Below, one piece after another: positions 1 through 5,310 of a stretch of DNA of 7,549 bases (position 1 is its first letter; every line of letters begins with the position of its first letter). The DNA lies in the NCBI GenBank assembly GCA_937901625.1, contig CALDIE010000183.1, positions 1 through 7,549 of the forward strand, in the 5' to 3' direction. The translations under genes were made by a program, and so were the position numbers. A model generated the notes under the pieces. That model worked only from the letters and a program-made list of their open reading frames with translations. It did not search any database and had not been told where the DNA came from. This stretch comes from an uncultured Lachnospiraceae bacterium. GTDB taxonomy: Bacteria; Bacillota; Clostridia; Lachnospirales; Lachnospiraceae.

Positions 1-2
1 AA

Positions 3-314
3 GAAGAAAAGCCTAAAAAAATTAGAAAAAAATCAACTAAAAAAGAAGAAGAAAAAGAGTCAGCTGAAGTTACAGACAATAAGGAAGAAAAGACGGAATA
101 TTCTTCAAAAAAAAAATCAAAGAGGCACCCGGAATCCCGTATGCCTCCCAAAAATCCTTTCACACATAAACTTTCCCGGTTTAAATATTACTTAAACCCG
201 TTTTATTACTTTATTCAAGTAATTATTTTACAAAAGATACCCTCATCGTTCTTCTTCCAAAAGCCAGAGCCTCTTCATGCGTATCAAAATAAACATCGAT
301 GTGGTTATTGTTGA
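3..314 (+). CDS. Possible 3' end of a Lys/Glu-rich protein (doubtful)
   Basis: A plus-strand frame is open from the window edge to a TGA at 312-314. Its first ~40 residues are almost entirely Lys, Glu, Ser and Thr (begins EEKPKKIRKKSTKKEEE), like a disordered charged tail. The rest runs through the terminator hairpin of the convergent gene and then 92 bases antisense into that gene, which is unusual for a real C-terminus. Bases 1-120 are extremely A-rich, so open frames arise easily. It could be the tail of a gene entering from the left, or A-rich intergenic DNA. No function can be assigned. Confidence 0.25.
   Translation, partial: EEKPKKIRKKSTKKEEEKESAEVTDNKEEKTEYSSKKKSKRHPESRMPPKNPFTHKLSRFKYYLNPFYYFIQVIILQKIPSSFFFQKPEPLHAYQNKHRCGYC
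107..147 (-). terminator. Rho-independent terminator of the SH3/3D gene
   Basis: Read on the minus strand, GAGGCATACGG - GATT - CCGGGTGCCTC forms an 11-position stem with one G.U wobble and one A/G mismatch. It is followed by TTTG and a run of ten T. It lies about 75 bases beyond the stop codon of the SH3/3D gene. On the plus strand the hairpin has no good T-run, so it serves the minus-strand gene. Confidence 0.82.
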
Positions 315-1623
315 CCTGACCGCCGCAATCTTCCGCCACAAAAGTTCCCATTCCTTCGATCACGACTTCCGTGCCGTAGGGGATGACAGAAGGATCGACC
401 GCAATCGTCCTTCCGGCTACCGGAACCGTACCTGTAGCCGTTCTCGGCTCGCCGCCTCTGACTTCCGGGCTGAAACTTCCGCAGCAGATCCGGCAGGAGC
501 AATATCCCGTCAAAGTAAATTCGATCGGGTTGTCTCCAAGCTCCGTAACCTTAAACTCATCCACTACATAATTCTGCGGAACATAGCCCACAAGACCGTT
601 GTACTGTACCATTGTATAGCCGCTTACCGAACGACCCATCAGCGTCACTTCCGCTCCTGCGGGGATGGAAGCCAGCCTTTCGCTGGTCGCATCCGCGTCC
701 ACTCTTAAGTTTGCTCTCGTGCGGATCTGGTATTCCAGATCTTCCTGAACATTGGAGATGGCGCTTGCGCTTGTGGTGATCGTCTGCAAATGACTGGACG
801 CCGGGCCGGAGATATTCTGCTCTAAATTCACCGTGTTGCCGATGGATGCCACCTCAAGATCCTGTGTGGAAACATTCTGTCTGGGCGTTCCGAAGTATAC
901 TCCGCCAAATGTTGCTGACGTAACATAGACAGCCTCACTTGCCTGCGCGGTCTGTGTCTGTGCTGCCATCTCTTCCAGATGGATCGCGTCTCTCTCATCG
1001 CTTACAAACTTGCTGTAAACATAACCTTCCTGTCCGCCGTATCTTATATGAAGATAACCGTTACTTCCCTCATCAAGTATGGTAATTGTTTCTCCCACCA
1101 TGATCGATCCCATATTGCTGCTGTGCTGGGATGCCTCACTGCGGAAATTGGCTCTTGTGATCATCTGCGCCTGTACTTCCGATACAGTCTGTGTCTGCGG
1201 CGCTGCCGCAACTGTCGTTCCTCCTGCAAAAAGGGTGGCACGCATCACTGTCTGGTTTGTTGTCACGGTTTCCGATACAGCCTCTGCCGTTACGGGTGCC
1301 TCGACGATCGTTTCCGCCGTAGCGCTCCCCTCGACCCTGGAGATGCATCCGGTCTTAATGTATCCCTGCACTCCTTCGTAGTCGATGAAACTGTAGCCGC
1401 CCGACTCTACACCGAGGTAACTGACGATCGATCCGTCAGGGATCGTTACGATCCACTGTCCTTCCACCGAAGGGGTCTTTCGCAGATTCGATCTTACAAT
1501 CACTTCATACTCTTGTGAAATAACATTCGTTGTTTGATTTGCCGCTTCCGAATGAACACTTTGGCTAAACCACACCGAAGCCACCGTCACCATCAACATC
1601 AACTGCACGATCTGTTTCTTCAT
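223..1623 (-). CDS. Secreted protein with three SH3-like repeats and a C-terminal 3D domain (putative cell-wall hydrolase)
   Basis: The 466-aa product has an N-terminal signal peptide (residues ~1-28: KK, hydrophobic stretch, small residues near SEAA). Three bacterial SH3-like modules follow at ~38-96, 152-208 and 298-354, each with an 'R-N/x-L/F-R' opening (RSNLR, RANFR, RANLR) and a closing 'G-Y-[IV]'. Ser/Thr/Ala/Gln-rich linkers separate them. The C-terminus (~369-464) is a 3D domain. It shows the three family Asp residues: D410 in AVDPSVIPYGT, D432 in AEDCGG and D443 in HIDVYF. 3D domains share the double-psi barrel fold of MltA-type lytic transglycosylases and occur in peptidoglycan-cleaving proteins such as YocH and Rpf/Sps-like proteins. 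SH3b modules usually bind the wall. A Cys cluster (CSCRICCG, 375-382) precedes the 3D core. The start is set by AGGAG, 5 bases before ATG. It is probably an extracellular muralytic enzyme; catalysis is inferred. Confidence 0.9.
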   Translation of the reverse strand: MKKQIVQLMLMVTVASVWFSQSVHSEAANQTTNVISQEYEVIVRSNLRKTPSVEGQWIVTIPDGSIVSYLGVESGGYSFIDYEGVQGYIKTGCISRVEGSATAETIVEAPVTAEAVSETVTTNQTVMRATLFAGGTTVAAAPQTQTVSEVQAQMITRANFRSEASQHSSNMGSIMVGETITILDEGSNGYLHIRYGGQEGYVYSKFVSDERDAIHLEEMAAQTQTAQASEAVYVTSATFGGVYFGTPRQNVSTQDLEVASIGNTVNLEQNISGPASSHLQTITTSASAISNVQEDLEYQIRTRANLRVDADATSERLASIPAGAEVTLMGRSVSGYTMVQYNGLVGYVPQNYVVDEFKVTELGDNPIEFTLTGYCSCRICCGSFSPEVRGGEPRTATGTVPVAGRTIAVDPSVIPYGTEVVIEGMGTFVAEDCGGQVNNNHIDVYFDTHEEALAFGRRTMRVSFVK

Positions 1624-1737
1624 AAAAACTCCTGTTACTGTTTTGAAGATCCTGAGATCTCCTTTTTAGGAAACCTTAAATATACATCTTTCCGTGATGT
1701 CATTGTTTCACGCAAGGTTTCACAATTTCGACTTATT

Positions 1738-1754
1738 TGTAATAAATTTGTAAC
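1738..1754 (+). promoter_or_regulatory. WalR (YycF)-type direct repeat at the SH3/3D promoter
   Basis: The plus strand carries TGTAAT-AAATT-TGTAAC, an exact match to the published WalR consensus TGT(A/T)A(A/T/C)-N5-TGT(A/T)A(A/T/C). It starts immediately downstream of the -10 box of the SH3/3D gene and covers the predicted start point, on the strand opposite to transcription. WalRK controls wall hydrolase genes in Bacillus and Staphylococcus, including the 3D-domain gene yocH. Placement over the start point suggests repression rather than activation; this is inference. Confidence 0.5.
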
Positions 1755-1755
1755 A

Positions 1756-1784
1756 ATTATATGGAGCCACCCCCTTCTTGTCAA
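1756..1784 (-). promoter_or_regulatory. Consensus sigma-A promoter of the SH3/3D gene
   Basis: On the minus strand, a perfect -35 TTGACA (1784-1779), a 17-base spacer and a perfect -10 TATAAT (1761-1756). The predicted start is near 1749, giving a ~125-base leader before ATG at 1623. Within the leader, 1702-1726 has two GTGAAA copies 12 bases apart (start to start), flanked by ATTGT/ACAAT arms, and 1643-1656 holds AGATC-CTGA-GATCT. Either may be regulatory. Bases 1785-1913, upstream of the promoter, are AT-rich with nothing else recognised. Confidence 0.82.
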
Positions 1785-1913
1785 CCTCTACATCTTGTCA
1801 TTTCGGCAACTTTCGGTCGAAGATTTTGTGCATATTTACATAAATAGTTGCAATAATTCCAGCCATTTTTCGTAAATTTTGGATTATTGCTTCTTTTTTG
1901 AGTATCCAAAACA

Positions 1914-1945
1914 ACAAAAAACGCTACAGAATTCTCTGTAGCGTT
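1914..1945 (-). terminator. Rho-independent terminator of the HPr-like gene
   Basis: AACGCTACAGA and TCTGTAGCGTT form a perfect 11-bp stem with a 4-base loop. On the minus strand the stem runs into TTTTTTGTTGTTTT. It lies ~60 bases past the stop of the HPr-like gene. Confidence 0.87.
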
Positions 1946-2004
1946 CCCGAAATAAACAGCATATTCACGTATTTCCGGACTTGTTTTTTCCCTAAGTCCG
2001 CTTT

Positions 2005-2247
2005 TTATTCAAAACATGCGGCCAGTTCATTGGCTGCTCTCTCTTCATCACGACCCTCGGCAACAAGCTCAAAACGTGTTCCCTTAGCCAGTTTCAGGAT
2101 CGTCATCCCCATGATGCTCTTCATGTTGATGTTCTTTTCCTCTTCTATAATGTGAAGCTGGCAATCATAGTGACAAGCAGACTGCACAAGAAGCGGAACA
2201 AGATCGGCGCCGTACTCTTTTTCAATATTGATCTGTTTCTTTATCAT
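2005..2247 (-). CDS. HPr/Crh-like protein without the active-site histidine
   Basis: The 80-aa product has HPr-family length and layout. The conserved regulatory-serine segment is clear: NINMKSIMGMTIL matches the 'xKSIMGxxxL' signature around Ser46 of HPr and Crh, the HPr kinase/phosphorylase site. Where HPr has 'TGLHARPAAL' (His15, phosphorylated by PTS enzyme I), this protein has 'YGADLVPLL'. The His and Arg are gone, and the segment is two residues shorter than in HPr or Crh. It therefore should not carry phosphate in the PTS, but could still be Ser-phosphorylated and act in regulation like Crh (a CcpA co-effector). ATG at 2247 is chosen because AAAGGTGG lies 8 bases upstream and MIKKQINIEKEYG aligns with HPr N-termini. 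An ATG at 2295 would add 16 unconserved residues. Its own terminator follows, so it appears monocistronic. Confidence 0.85.
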   Translation of the reverse strand: MIKKQINIEKEYGADLVPLLVQSACHYDCQLHIIEEEKNINMKSIMGMTILKLAKGTRFELVAEGRDEERAANELAACFE

Positions 2248-2265
2248 CTTTAAGACCACCTTTTC

Positions 2266-2285
2266 GTTATTACCCCCGTAATAAC
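2266..2285 (-). promoter_or_regulatory. Perfect inverted repeat just upstream of the HPr-like ribosome binding site
   Basis: GTTATTAC and GTAATAAC are perfect 8-bp arms around four C on the plus strand (four G in the transcript). The repeat ends 5 bases before the GGTGG Shine-Dalgarno. It could be an operator or an mRNA hairpin affecting translation or stability. No T-run follows, so it is not a terminator. Confidence 0.5.
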
Positions 2286-2336
2286 ACCCCAACATAGAAA
2301 TAGGTTATCTTTTTTTCTTTTCTGCGTCAAGGCACA

Positions 2337-2345
2337 TTTATAACA
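2337..2345 (-). promoter_or_regulatory. Possible extended -10 promoter for the HPr-like gene
   Basis: The minus strand reads TGTTATAAA, a TGn extended -10 with TATAAA (5/6), without a recognisable -35. It would give a leader of ~85 bases containing the inverted repeat. A competing -35 TTGACG at 2322-2327 has only a poor -10 (TAACCT) 17 bases downstream. The rest of 2346-2435 holds no gene; a short repeat GGTCT-TTAC-AGACC lies at 2405-2418. Confidence 0.3.
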
Positions 2346-2435
2346 AGAGTTTTTCCTTTTTCTCCCACTCTTTTATCATTTCTCCCAAACGCCGCCGGAA
2401 TACGGTCTTTACAGACCCGCAGACGGTATCACAGA

Positions 2436-2467
2436 ACAAGAAAAAGGCTCCGATTGGATCGAAGCCC
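2436..2467 (-). terminator. Rho-independent terminator of tRNA-Gly
   Basis: On the minus strand, GGCTTCGAT-CCA-ATCGGAGCC forms a 9-bp stem (one G.U pair) followed by TTTTTCTTGTT. It starts 5 bases beyond the tRNA discriminator base. Confidence 0.87.
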
Positions 2468-2470
2468 TCA

Positions 2471-2543
2471 AGCGATAGACGGGACTCGAACCCGCGAGCT
2501 CAACCTTGGCAAGGTCGTGTGCTACCAACTGCACCACTATCGC
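2471..2543 (-). tRNA. tRNA-Gly (anticodon GCC)
   Basis: A full cloverleaf is visible on the minus strand. The acceptor stem is GCGATAG/CTATCGC with discriminator T. The D arm contains AGTTGGTAGC. The anticodon stem CGACC/GGTTG carries loop TTGCCAA with anticodon GCC. The variable loop is AGCTC, and the T arm GCGGG-TTCGAGT-CCCGT includes one G.U pair. CCA is not encoded. The gene stands alone between its own promoter and terminator, so it is a single-tRNA transcript decoding GGC/GGU. Confidence 0.97.
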
Positions 2544-2550
2544 ATCTCAC

Positions 2551-2570
2551 TGTCCGCTCTCTTGCGGACA
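2551..2570 (-). other. Hairpin at the 5' end of the tRNA-Gly leader
   Basis: TGTCCGC and GCGGACA form a perfect 7-bp stem with a 6-base loop. The -10 box is at 2582-2577, so the predicted start point falls at about 2570, the edge of the stem. The precursor would begin with this hairpin, separated from the mature tRNA 5' end by 7 bases. It may guide 5' processing or act as an operator. Confidence 0.55.
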
Positions 2571-2576
2571 AGTGTT

Positions 2577-2605
2577 AGTTTACTATGTGAATTGAACTTT
2601 GTCAA
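2577..2605 (-). promoter_or_regulatory. Promoter of tRNA-Gly with A/T-rich upstream tract
   Basis: On the minus strand, a perfect -35 TTGACA (2605-2600), 17-base spacer and -10 TAAACT (4/6). Upstream of the -35, 2606-2642 is almost entirely A/T with phased A- and T-runs, as in UP elements of stable-RNA promoters. Confidence 0.75.
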
Positions 2606-2687
2606 CAAAAACTTTGGTTTTTTTTGTTCAAAAATTTTTTAAAAATCTCAATTCCGAAACAATGCCGAATCCAATCCTTTATTCCGC

Positions 2688-4031
2688 TCAGTTTCCGGCC
2701 TTCATCGAATAGATCCTGTACAGAGAATCTTCAATCCTCTCCTCGGGAATCTCACCGTTGTTTACCGCATCCAAAACGGCATTGTACGCTTCCGCGTAAT
2801 CTGCCGGGCATAACAGCACATCCACTCCGGCCTGAAGCGCATTGACTGCCGCCTCACCCGCGCTGTAATTGGACGTGATCGCTGCTTTGTTAAGATAATC
2901 CGTCATAACTACGCCTTCAAATCCCAATTCTCCGCGGAGAATTTCACCTATCATCGCATAGGACATGGAGCAAGGCATTGAATCCCCTGTTGCCGCCTCT
3001 GCGCTGGCATGGGAAACCATCACCATATCCGCGCCTTCCTCCAATCCGGAGATAAAGGGAAGGAACTCAAAGGAGCGCATCTCATCCAGTGTACGATCGA
3101 TCACCGCGCTGCCCTTCGCCGTATCCGTGCTTAAAGAACCCTGTCCGGGGAAAGTGGTCAGGCAGGATAAAATGCTCTGATCCTCCAGACCGGATACCGC
3201 CGAACGAACCATACTGGCAGCAATATCCGCGTCGTCACTGAAACTCCGTTTTCCGATAAACGAATCTTCCGTACGAACATCACATACGGGTGCCAGATCG
3301 ACATCAATACCGTACTGGTTTAAGCAGCTGCCGATCTCCAGATATGCCTGGTAAGCATTGGTATTATCCCCGGATTGCCCGATATCCTCCGCCGAATCCT
3401 GCGCTCTTACTCCGCTGGCACTGCCCGCGATGGTATTCTGCGCGCCTTCCTCCTGTACCAGGAGCAGAACAGATCTCACATCATCTTCACCAAGGTCGTA
3501 AATTTCGGCATACATTTCTCCGGTTTTACGCACCATTTCCTTAAACTGATCCGCGCTCGTCACATTTTTGGAGGAATATACGATACCGCCCACAGGATTA
3601 GCCTCAAGAGCCGTTCTTGTACCGTCGCCGGCACGCGTTGCCACATCTACGCCCGTGATCGACTCAGGCGTTACAAAGAACAGACCGCCCACCTTTTGTT
3701 CGAGGGTCATGGACGCGATCACCTCACGAATGGGATCCGGTTCCTCCACCGGCGGCTCTTCCACAACATCTTCGGATACCGTCTCTACCGGTTCCGATGT
3801 CGCAACCACTTCATTGGACGATTCCGTCTGCGCTATATCCTCCGATACCGTCTGAACGGGAACATCCCCTTCGTGGTTAAAACGATTATAGATCACATGC
3901 AGGCCGCGATATCCTCCGTAAAACACACCTGCAAGTATAACAATAAGCACAAGCCAGGCGATTATCTGGTTTCGTATCCTGCGCTTACGCCTAAACTCTC
4001 TTCTCTCATCGCGATTCATTTCTTCACTCAT
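2688..4031 (-). CDS. Membrane-anchored GH3 (NagZ-like) protein with degraded active site
   Basis: The 447-aa product has a strongly basic N-terminus (residues 1-22), one transmembrane segment (~23-43, positive-inside so the rest is outside), an acidic Val/Glu/Pro linker with repeated TVSED (61-65, 84-88), then a glycoside hydrolase family 3 domain (~101-445). Family landmarks are MTLEQKVGGLFFV (108-120), VDLAPVCDV (244-252), GKRSF (260-264), FPGQG (294-298) and GVVMTDYL (373-380, nucleophile Asp D378). Canonical NagZ has 'DQEGGRV', 'KHFPG' and a 'D-x-H' dyad. Here these read QEEGA, TTFPG and DTA (303-305). The general acid/base His and two sugar-binding positions are therefore lost. It may be a binding or regulatory pseudoenzyme, or have shifted specificity. 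SD AGAGGA lies 7 bases before ATG. No terminator is visible after the stop, so reading into the tRNA region is possible. Confidence 0.85.
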   Translation of the reverse strand: MSEEMNRDERREFRRKRRIRNQIIAWLVLIVILAGVFYGGYRGLHVIYNRFNHEGDVPVQTVSEDIAQTESSNEVVATSEPVETVSEDVVEEPPVEEPDPIREVIASMTLEQKVGGLFFVTPESITGVDVATRAGDGTRTALEANPVGGIVYSSKNVTSADQFKEMVRKTGEMYAEIYDLGEDDVRSVLLLVQEEGAQNTIAGSASGVRAQDSAEDIGQSGDNTNAYQAYLEIGSCLNQYGIDVDLAPVCDVRTEDSFIGKRSFSDDADIAASMVRSAVSGLEDQSILSCLTTFPGQGSLSTDTAKGSAVIDRTLDEMRSFEFLPFISGLEEGADMVMVSHASAEAATGDSMPCSMSYAMIGEILRGELGFEGVVMTDYLNKAAITSNYSAGEAAVNALQAGVDVLLCPADYAEAYNAVLDAVNNGEIPEERIEDSLYRIYSMKAGN

Positions 4032-4157
4032 GGCTGCTTCCTCTTTTTACGTTCCTATCTCCCGATTTACAACTCCACAGGATCTGCCGCGGACAAGGCC
4101 TTGCGCCTTTTCATCACACCGTTATCCGTTACTGATTATGTCACCACAATCCAATAC

Positions 4158-4186
4158 ATCATAGCATTTCACCTCTCATAAAGCAA
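4158..4186 (-). promoter_or_regulatory. Probable promoter of the GH3-like gene
   Basis: On the minus strand, -35 TTGCTT (4186-4181), 17-base spacer and -10 TATGAT (4163-4158) preceded by TGC, an extended -10. The predicted start near 4151 gives a ~120-base leader. The leader holds the 10-bp palindrome CAAGGCCTTG but nothing recognised as a riboswitch. Confidence 0.55.
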
Positions 4187-4218
4187 GCCAAACAAGCATA
4201 CATTGAACTCCCCGCGTC

Positions 4219-4269
4219 AAAAAAAGACAGCCCTTACAAATTCCACTTTACGAATCTGCAAGGGCTGTC
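4219..4269 (-). terminator. Terminator of small unit A
   Basis: GACAGCCCTT (4226-4235) pairs perfectly with AAGGGCTGTC (4260-4269), enclosing a 24-base loop with a short inner ATTC/GAAT pairing. On the minus strand it is followed by seven T. A second hairpin (4275-4292: TCCTTTG/CAAAGGA, 4-base loop) lies just before it in the transcript. Confidence 0.75.
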
Positions 4270-4640
4270 AAACTTCCTTTGAGTACAAAGGACCATACCT
4301 CCTTCTTTCTTCATTACCGATCCTTTCCGATCATACATCGCTCCGGGACCGCTCTGTATTCAATTGTCCGTTTCTTGAATCCGTCAACCTGTACCCTGAT
4401 CCACGATCGCCAATCGCTGTGTGATGATGTTCTGTTTCATCACCCGGTGGAACCATCCCTGATACTGACATCTCCAATCTCTGTACCGTATCCGGCACCA
4501 GCTCATGTTCCCATTGGTCTGTACCTCCTTTGGATACTATTTTCAGATCATCTGGTATCTTGTCCTCCCTGATATCTCTTACAGATCTGAATGATCGAAC
4601 GGCGAAATCTATATCGATCAACACCTTTAATGTGTTGCTA
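4270..4640 (-). other. Small transcription unit A: candidate sRNA, small-protein or decayed locus
   Basis: This ~370-base stretch is bounded by a strong promoter and a terminator on the same strand, so it is probably transcribed. It contains a near-perfect Shine-Dalgarno (AAAGGAGGT, 4523-4531) 8 bases before ATGGGA, but that frame stops after three codons (ATG GGA ACA TGA). The TGA overlaps a second ATG (ATGA, 4503-4506) that opens a 40-codon frame. Another SD (GGAGGT) at ~4295-4301 abuts an ATG. Segments 4478-4514, 4448-4461 and 4398-4416 resemble unit B in order. A hairpin at 4483-4498 is shared with unit B. A GTG-initiated 97-codon frame (4331-4624) has no SD and looks random. I do not recognise a product. 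Confidence 0.45.
4384..4506 (-). CDS. Possible 40-aa peptide of unit A (weak)
   Basis: The frame starts MSWCRIRYRDWRCQ and ends at TGA 4384-4386. It is rich in Arg, Trp, Gln and Tyr. Its ATG overlaps the stop of the three-codon ORF that has the strong SD, an arrangement that would allow translational coupling. In unit B the corresponding frame reads VWYRFRYREL, so W-x-R-x-R-Y-R is kept between copies. In B that frame has no start codon near an SD. The 'conservation' may reflect only nucleotide similarity, and no family is recognised. Confidence 0.18.
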   Translation of the reverse strand: MSWCRIRYRDWRCQYQGWFHRVMKQNIITQRLAIVDQGTG

Positions 4641-4645
4641 TATTC

Positions 4646-4673
4646 ATAATAGCATAGTTTGGCGAATTGTCAA
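4646..4673 (-). promoter_or_regulatory. Promoter of small unit A
   Basis: On the minus strand, perfect -35 TTGACA (4673-4668), 16-base spacer and -10 TATTAT (4651-4646) preceded by TGC (extended -10). The start is predicted near 4639. The spacing and -10 sequence are the same as in the unit B promoter. Confidence 0.75.
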
Positions 4674-4883
4674 TTTATTTTATTTGTTTTTCTTTCATTT
4701 TCTGTCTTTTCTCTGTTTTTGCAAATTTTTATCAGTTATTTTGTGCACCTTTATGATGGTATTTTTTTATTTTTCTATCTCTATAGTTTTCTATGTGTTT
4801 TCTTTGGGTTTTTGTTGGGTTTTTGTTGGGTTTTCCTTAAAGTTTCTTGTGGTTCCGGTGATCTTTCGCCGACCCTTCACCGG
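4674..4883. other. A/T-rich spacer between units A and B, no gene
   Basis: The spacer is strongly skewed: T-rich on plus, A-rich on minus. Plus-strand frames through it are Phe-rich, lack ribosome binding sites and look spurious. It includes the 11-bp tandem repeat at 4806-4834 and, right after the unit B sORF stop, a perfect 7-bp CCGGTGA/TCACCGG hairpin (4855-4883, 15-base loop) without a T-run on the minus strand. No clear terminator for unit B is seen, so its transcript may run into the A-rich tract. Confidence 0.6.
4806..4834. repeat. 11-bp tandem repeat, 2.6 copies
   Basis: GGGTTTTTGTT occurs twice exactly in tandem (4806-4816, 4817-4827), followed by the partial copy GGGTTTT (4828-4834). 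It lies in non-coding, T-rich sequence. Confidence 0.9.
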
Positions 4884-5039
4884 TCATTCGCGGATCTTTT
4901 TCTTTATGCATGTTTCCGGCAAAGGAATAGCCCCCGCAGACATCTCAACACCATCCACGAGGGCTACCCTACTGCTTCGAAGTTCACTAACATTACCTCC
5001 GGCTTCTTTACGAGATCCACCTGAGCCAATCGGCCTCAT
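4884..5039 (-). CDS. Hypothetical 51-aa protein in unit B
   Basis: The frame starts MRPIGSGGSRKEAGG and ends CIKKKIRE. GGAGGAG lies 8 bases before the ATG at 5039, an optimal ribosome binding site and the reason to prefer this start over an upstream one at 5084. It is Gly/Ser-rich at the N-terminus, basic at the C-terminus, with a single Cys near the end and no membrane segment or signal peptide. The stop is followed directly by the CCGGTGA/TCACCGG hairpin. Its first codons cover a block similar to unit A (5014-5032 versus 4398-4416), where the frame lacks such a start. It could be a real small protein, a peptide precursor, or the end of a decayed gene. No family recognised. Confidence 0.4.
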   Translation of the reverse strand: MRPIGSGGSRKEAGGNVSELRSSRVALVDGVEMSAGAIPLPETCIKKKIRE

Positions 5040-5304
5040 CGGTATCACTCCTCCATATGAAATTGTACTGCACGTCGAATCCACTGCAATTCGCCCTGCC
5101 CCATCTATGCTCTTAGCACTGCGGCTGCGGAATCATCATCTGACCATCCGGCTCAGCCACATCTCTCATCTATGGAAAGCATCCCTGGCAAAAGCTTCAT
5201 CAACTCTCTGTACCGGAATCGGTACCATACATACGTCCCATGGGACCAATCTCCTTCTCTGTAGATTTTTTAGATTTCTTCCCTTTCGCTGTCGTTATCT
5301 TTAT
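4884..5304 (-). other. Small transcription unit B: diverged copy of unit A
   Basis: It starts from a strong promoter. The first SD (AAGGAGA, 5250-5256) lies 8 bases before ATG at 5241. That frame encodes only 13 residues (MGRMYGTDSGTES) before tandem TGA stops. Position for position it matches unit A: 25 of 37 bases from ATGGGA to CGGTACAGAGA (5205-5241 versus 4478-4514), then 5173-5187 versus 4448-4461, then 5014-5032 versus 4398-4416. A perfect GTACCG-GAAT-CGGTAC hairpin (5210-5225) and the 12-bp palindrome GTCCCATGGGAC (5235-5246) lie at the 5' end. Between the second and third block, B is ~110 bases longer than A. Stops in all frames argue against one intact protein, apart from the 51-aa sORF. 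Confidence 0.42.
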
Positions 5305-5310
5305 AAGAAT

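Noticed and set aside
1624..1755. Riboswitch or T-box in the leader of the SH3/3D gene
   Set aside because: Only short repeats are seen; no conserved T-box or riboswitch motif recognised and no intrinsic terminator in the leader.
2248..2295. Upstream ATG extending the HPr-like protein by 16 residues
   Set aside because: The extension overlaps the SD and inverted repeat and is not HPr-like; the ATG at 2247 has the proper SD spacing.
2643..2687. Terminator for the GH3-like gene
   Set aside because: T-runs are present further on but no stable stem precedes them.
3375..4181. 268-codon open frame on the plus strand
   Set aside because: Antisense to the well-supported GH3-like gene and without a start signal; a shadow frame.
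4331..4624. 97-codon GTG-initiated frame in unit A
   Set aside because: No SD before the GTG, no recognisable domain, and the strong SD in the unit serves a different frame. Not listed as a gene.
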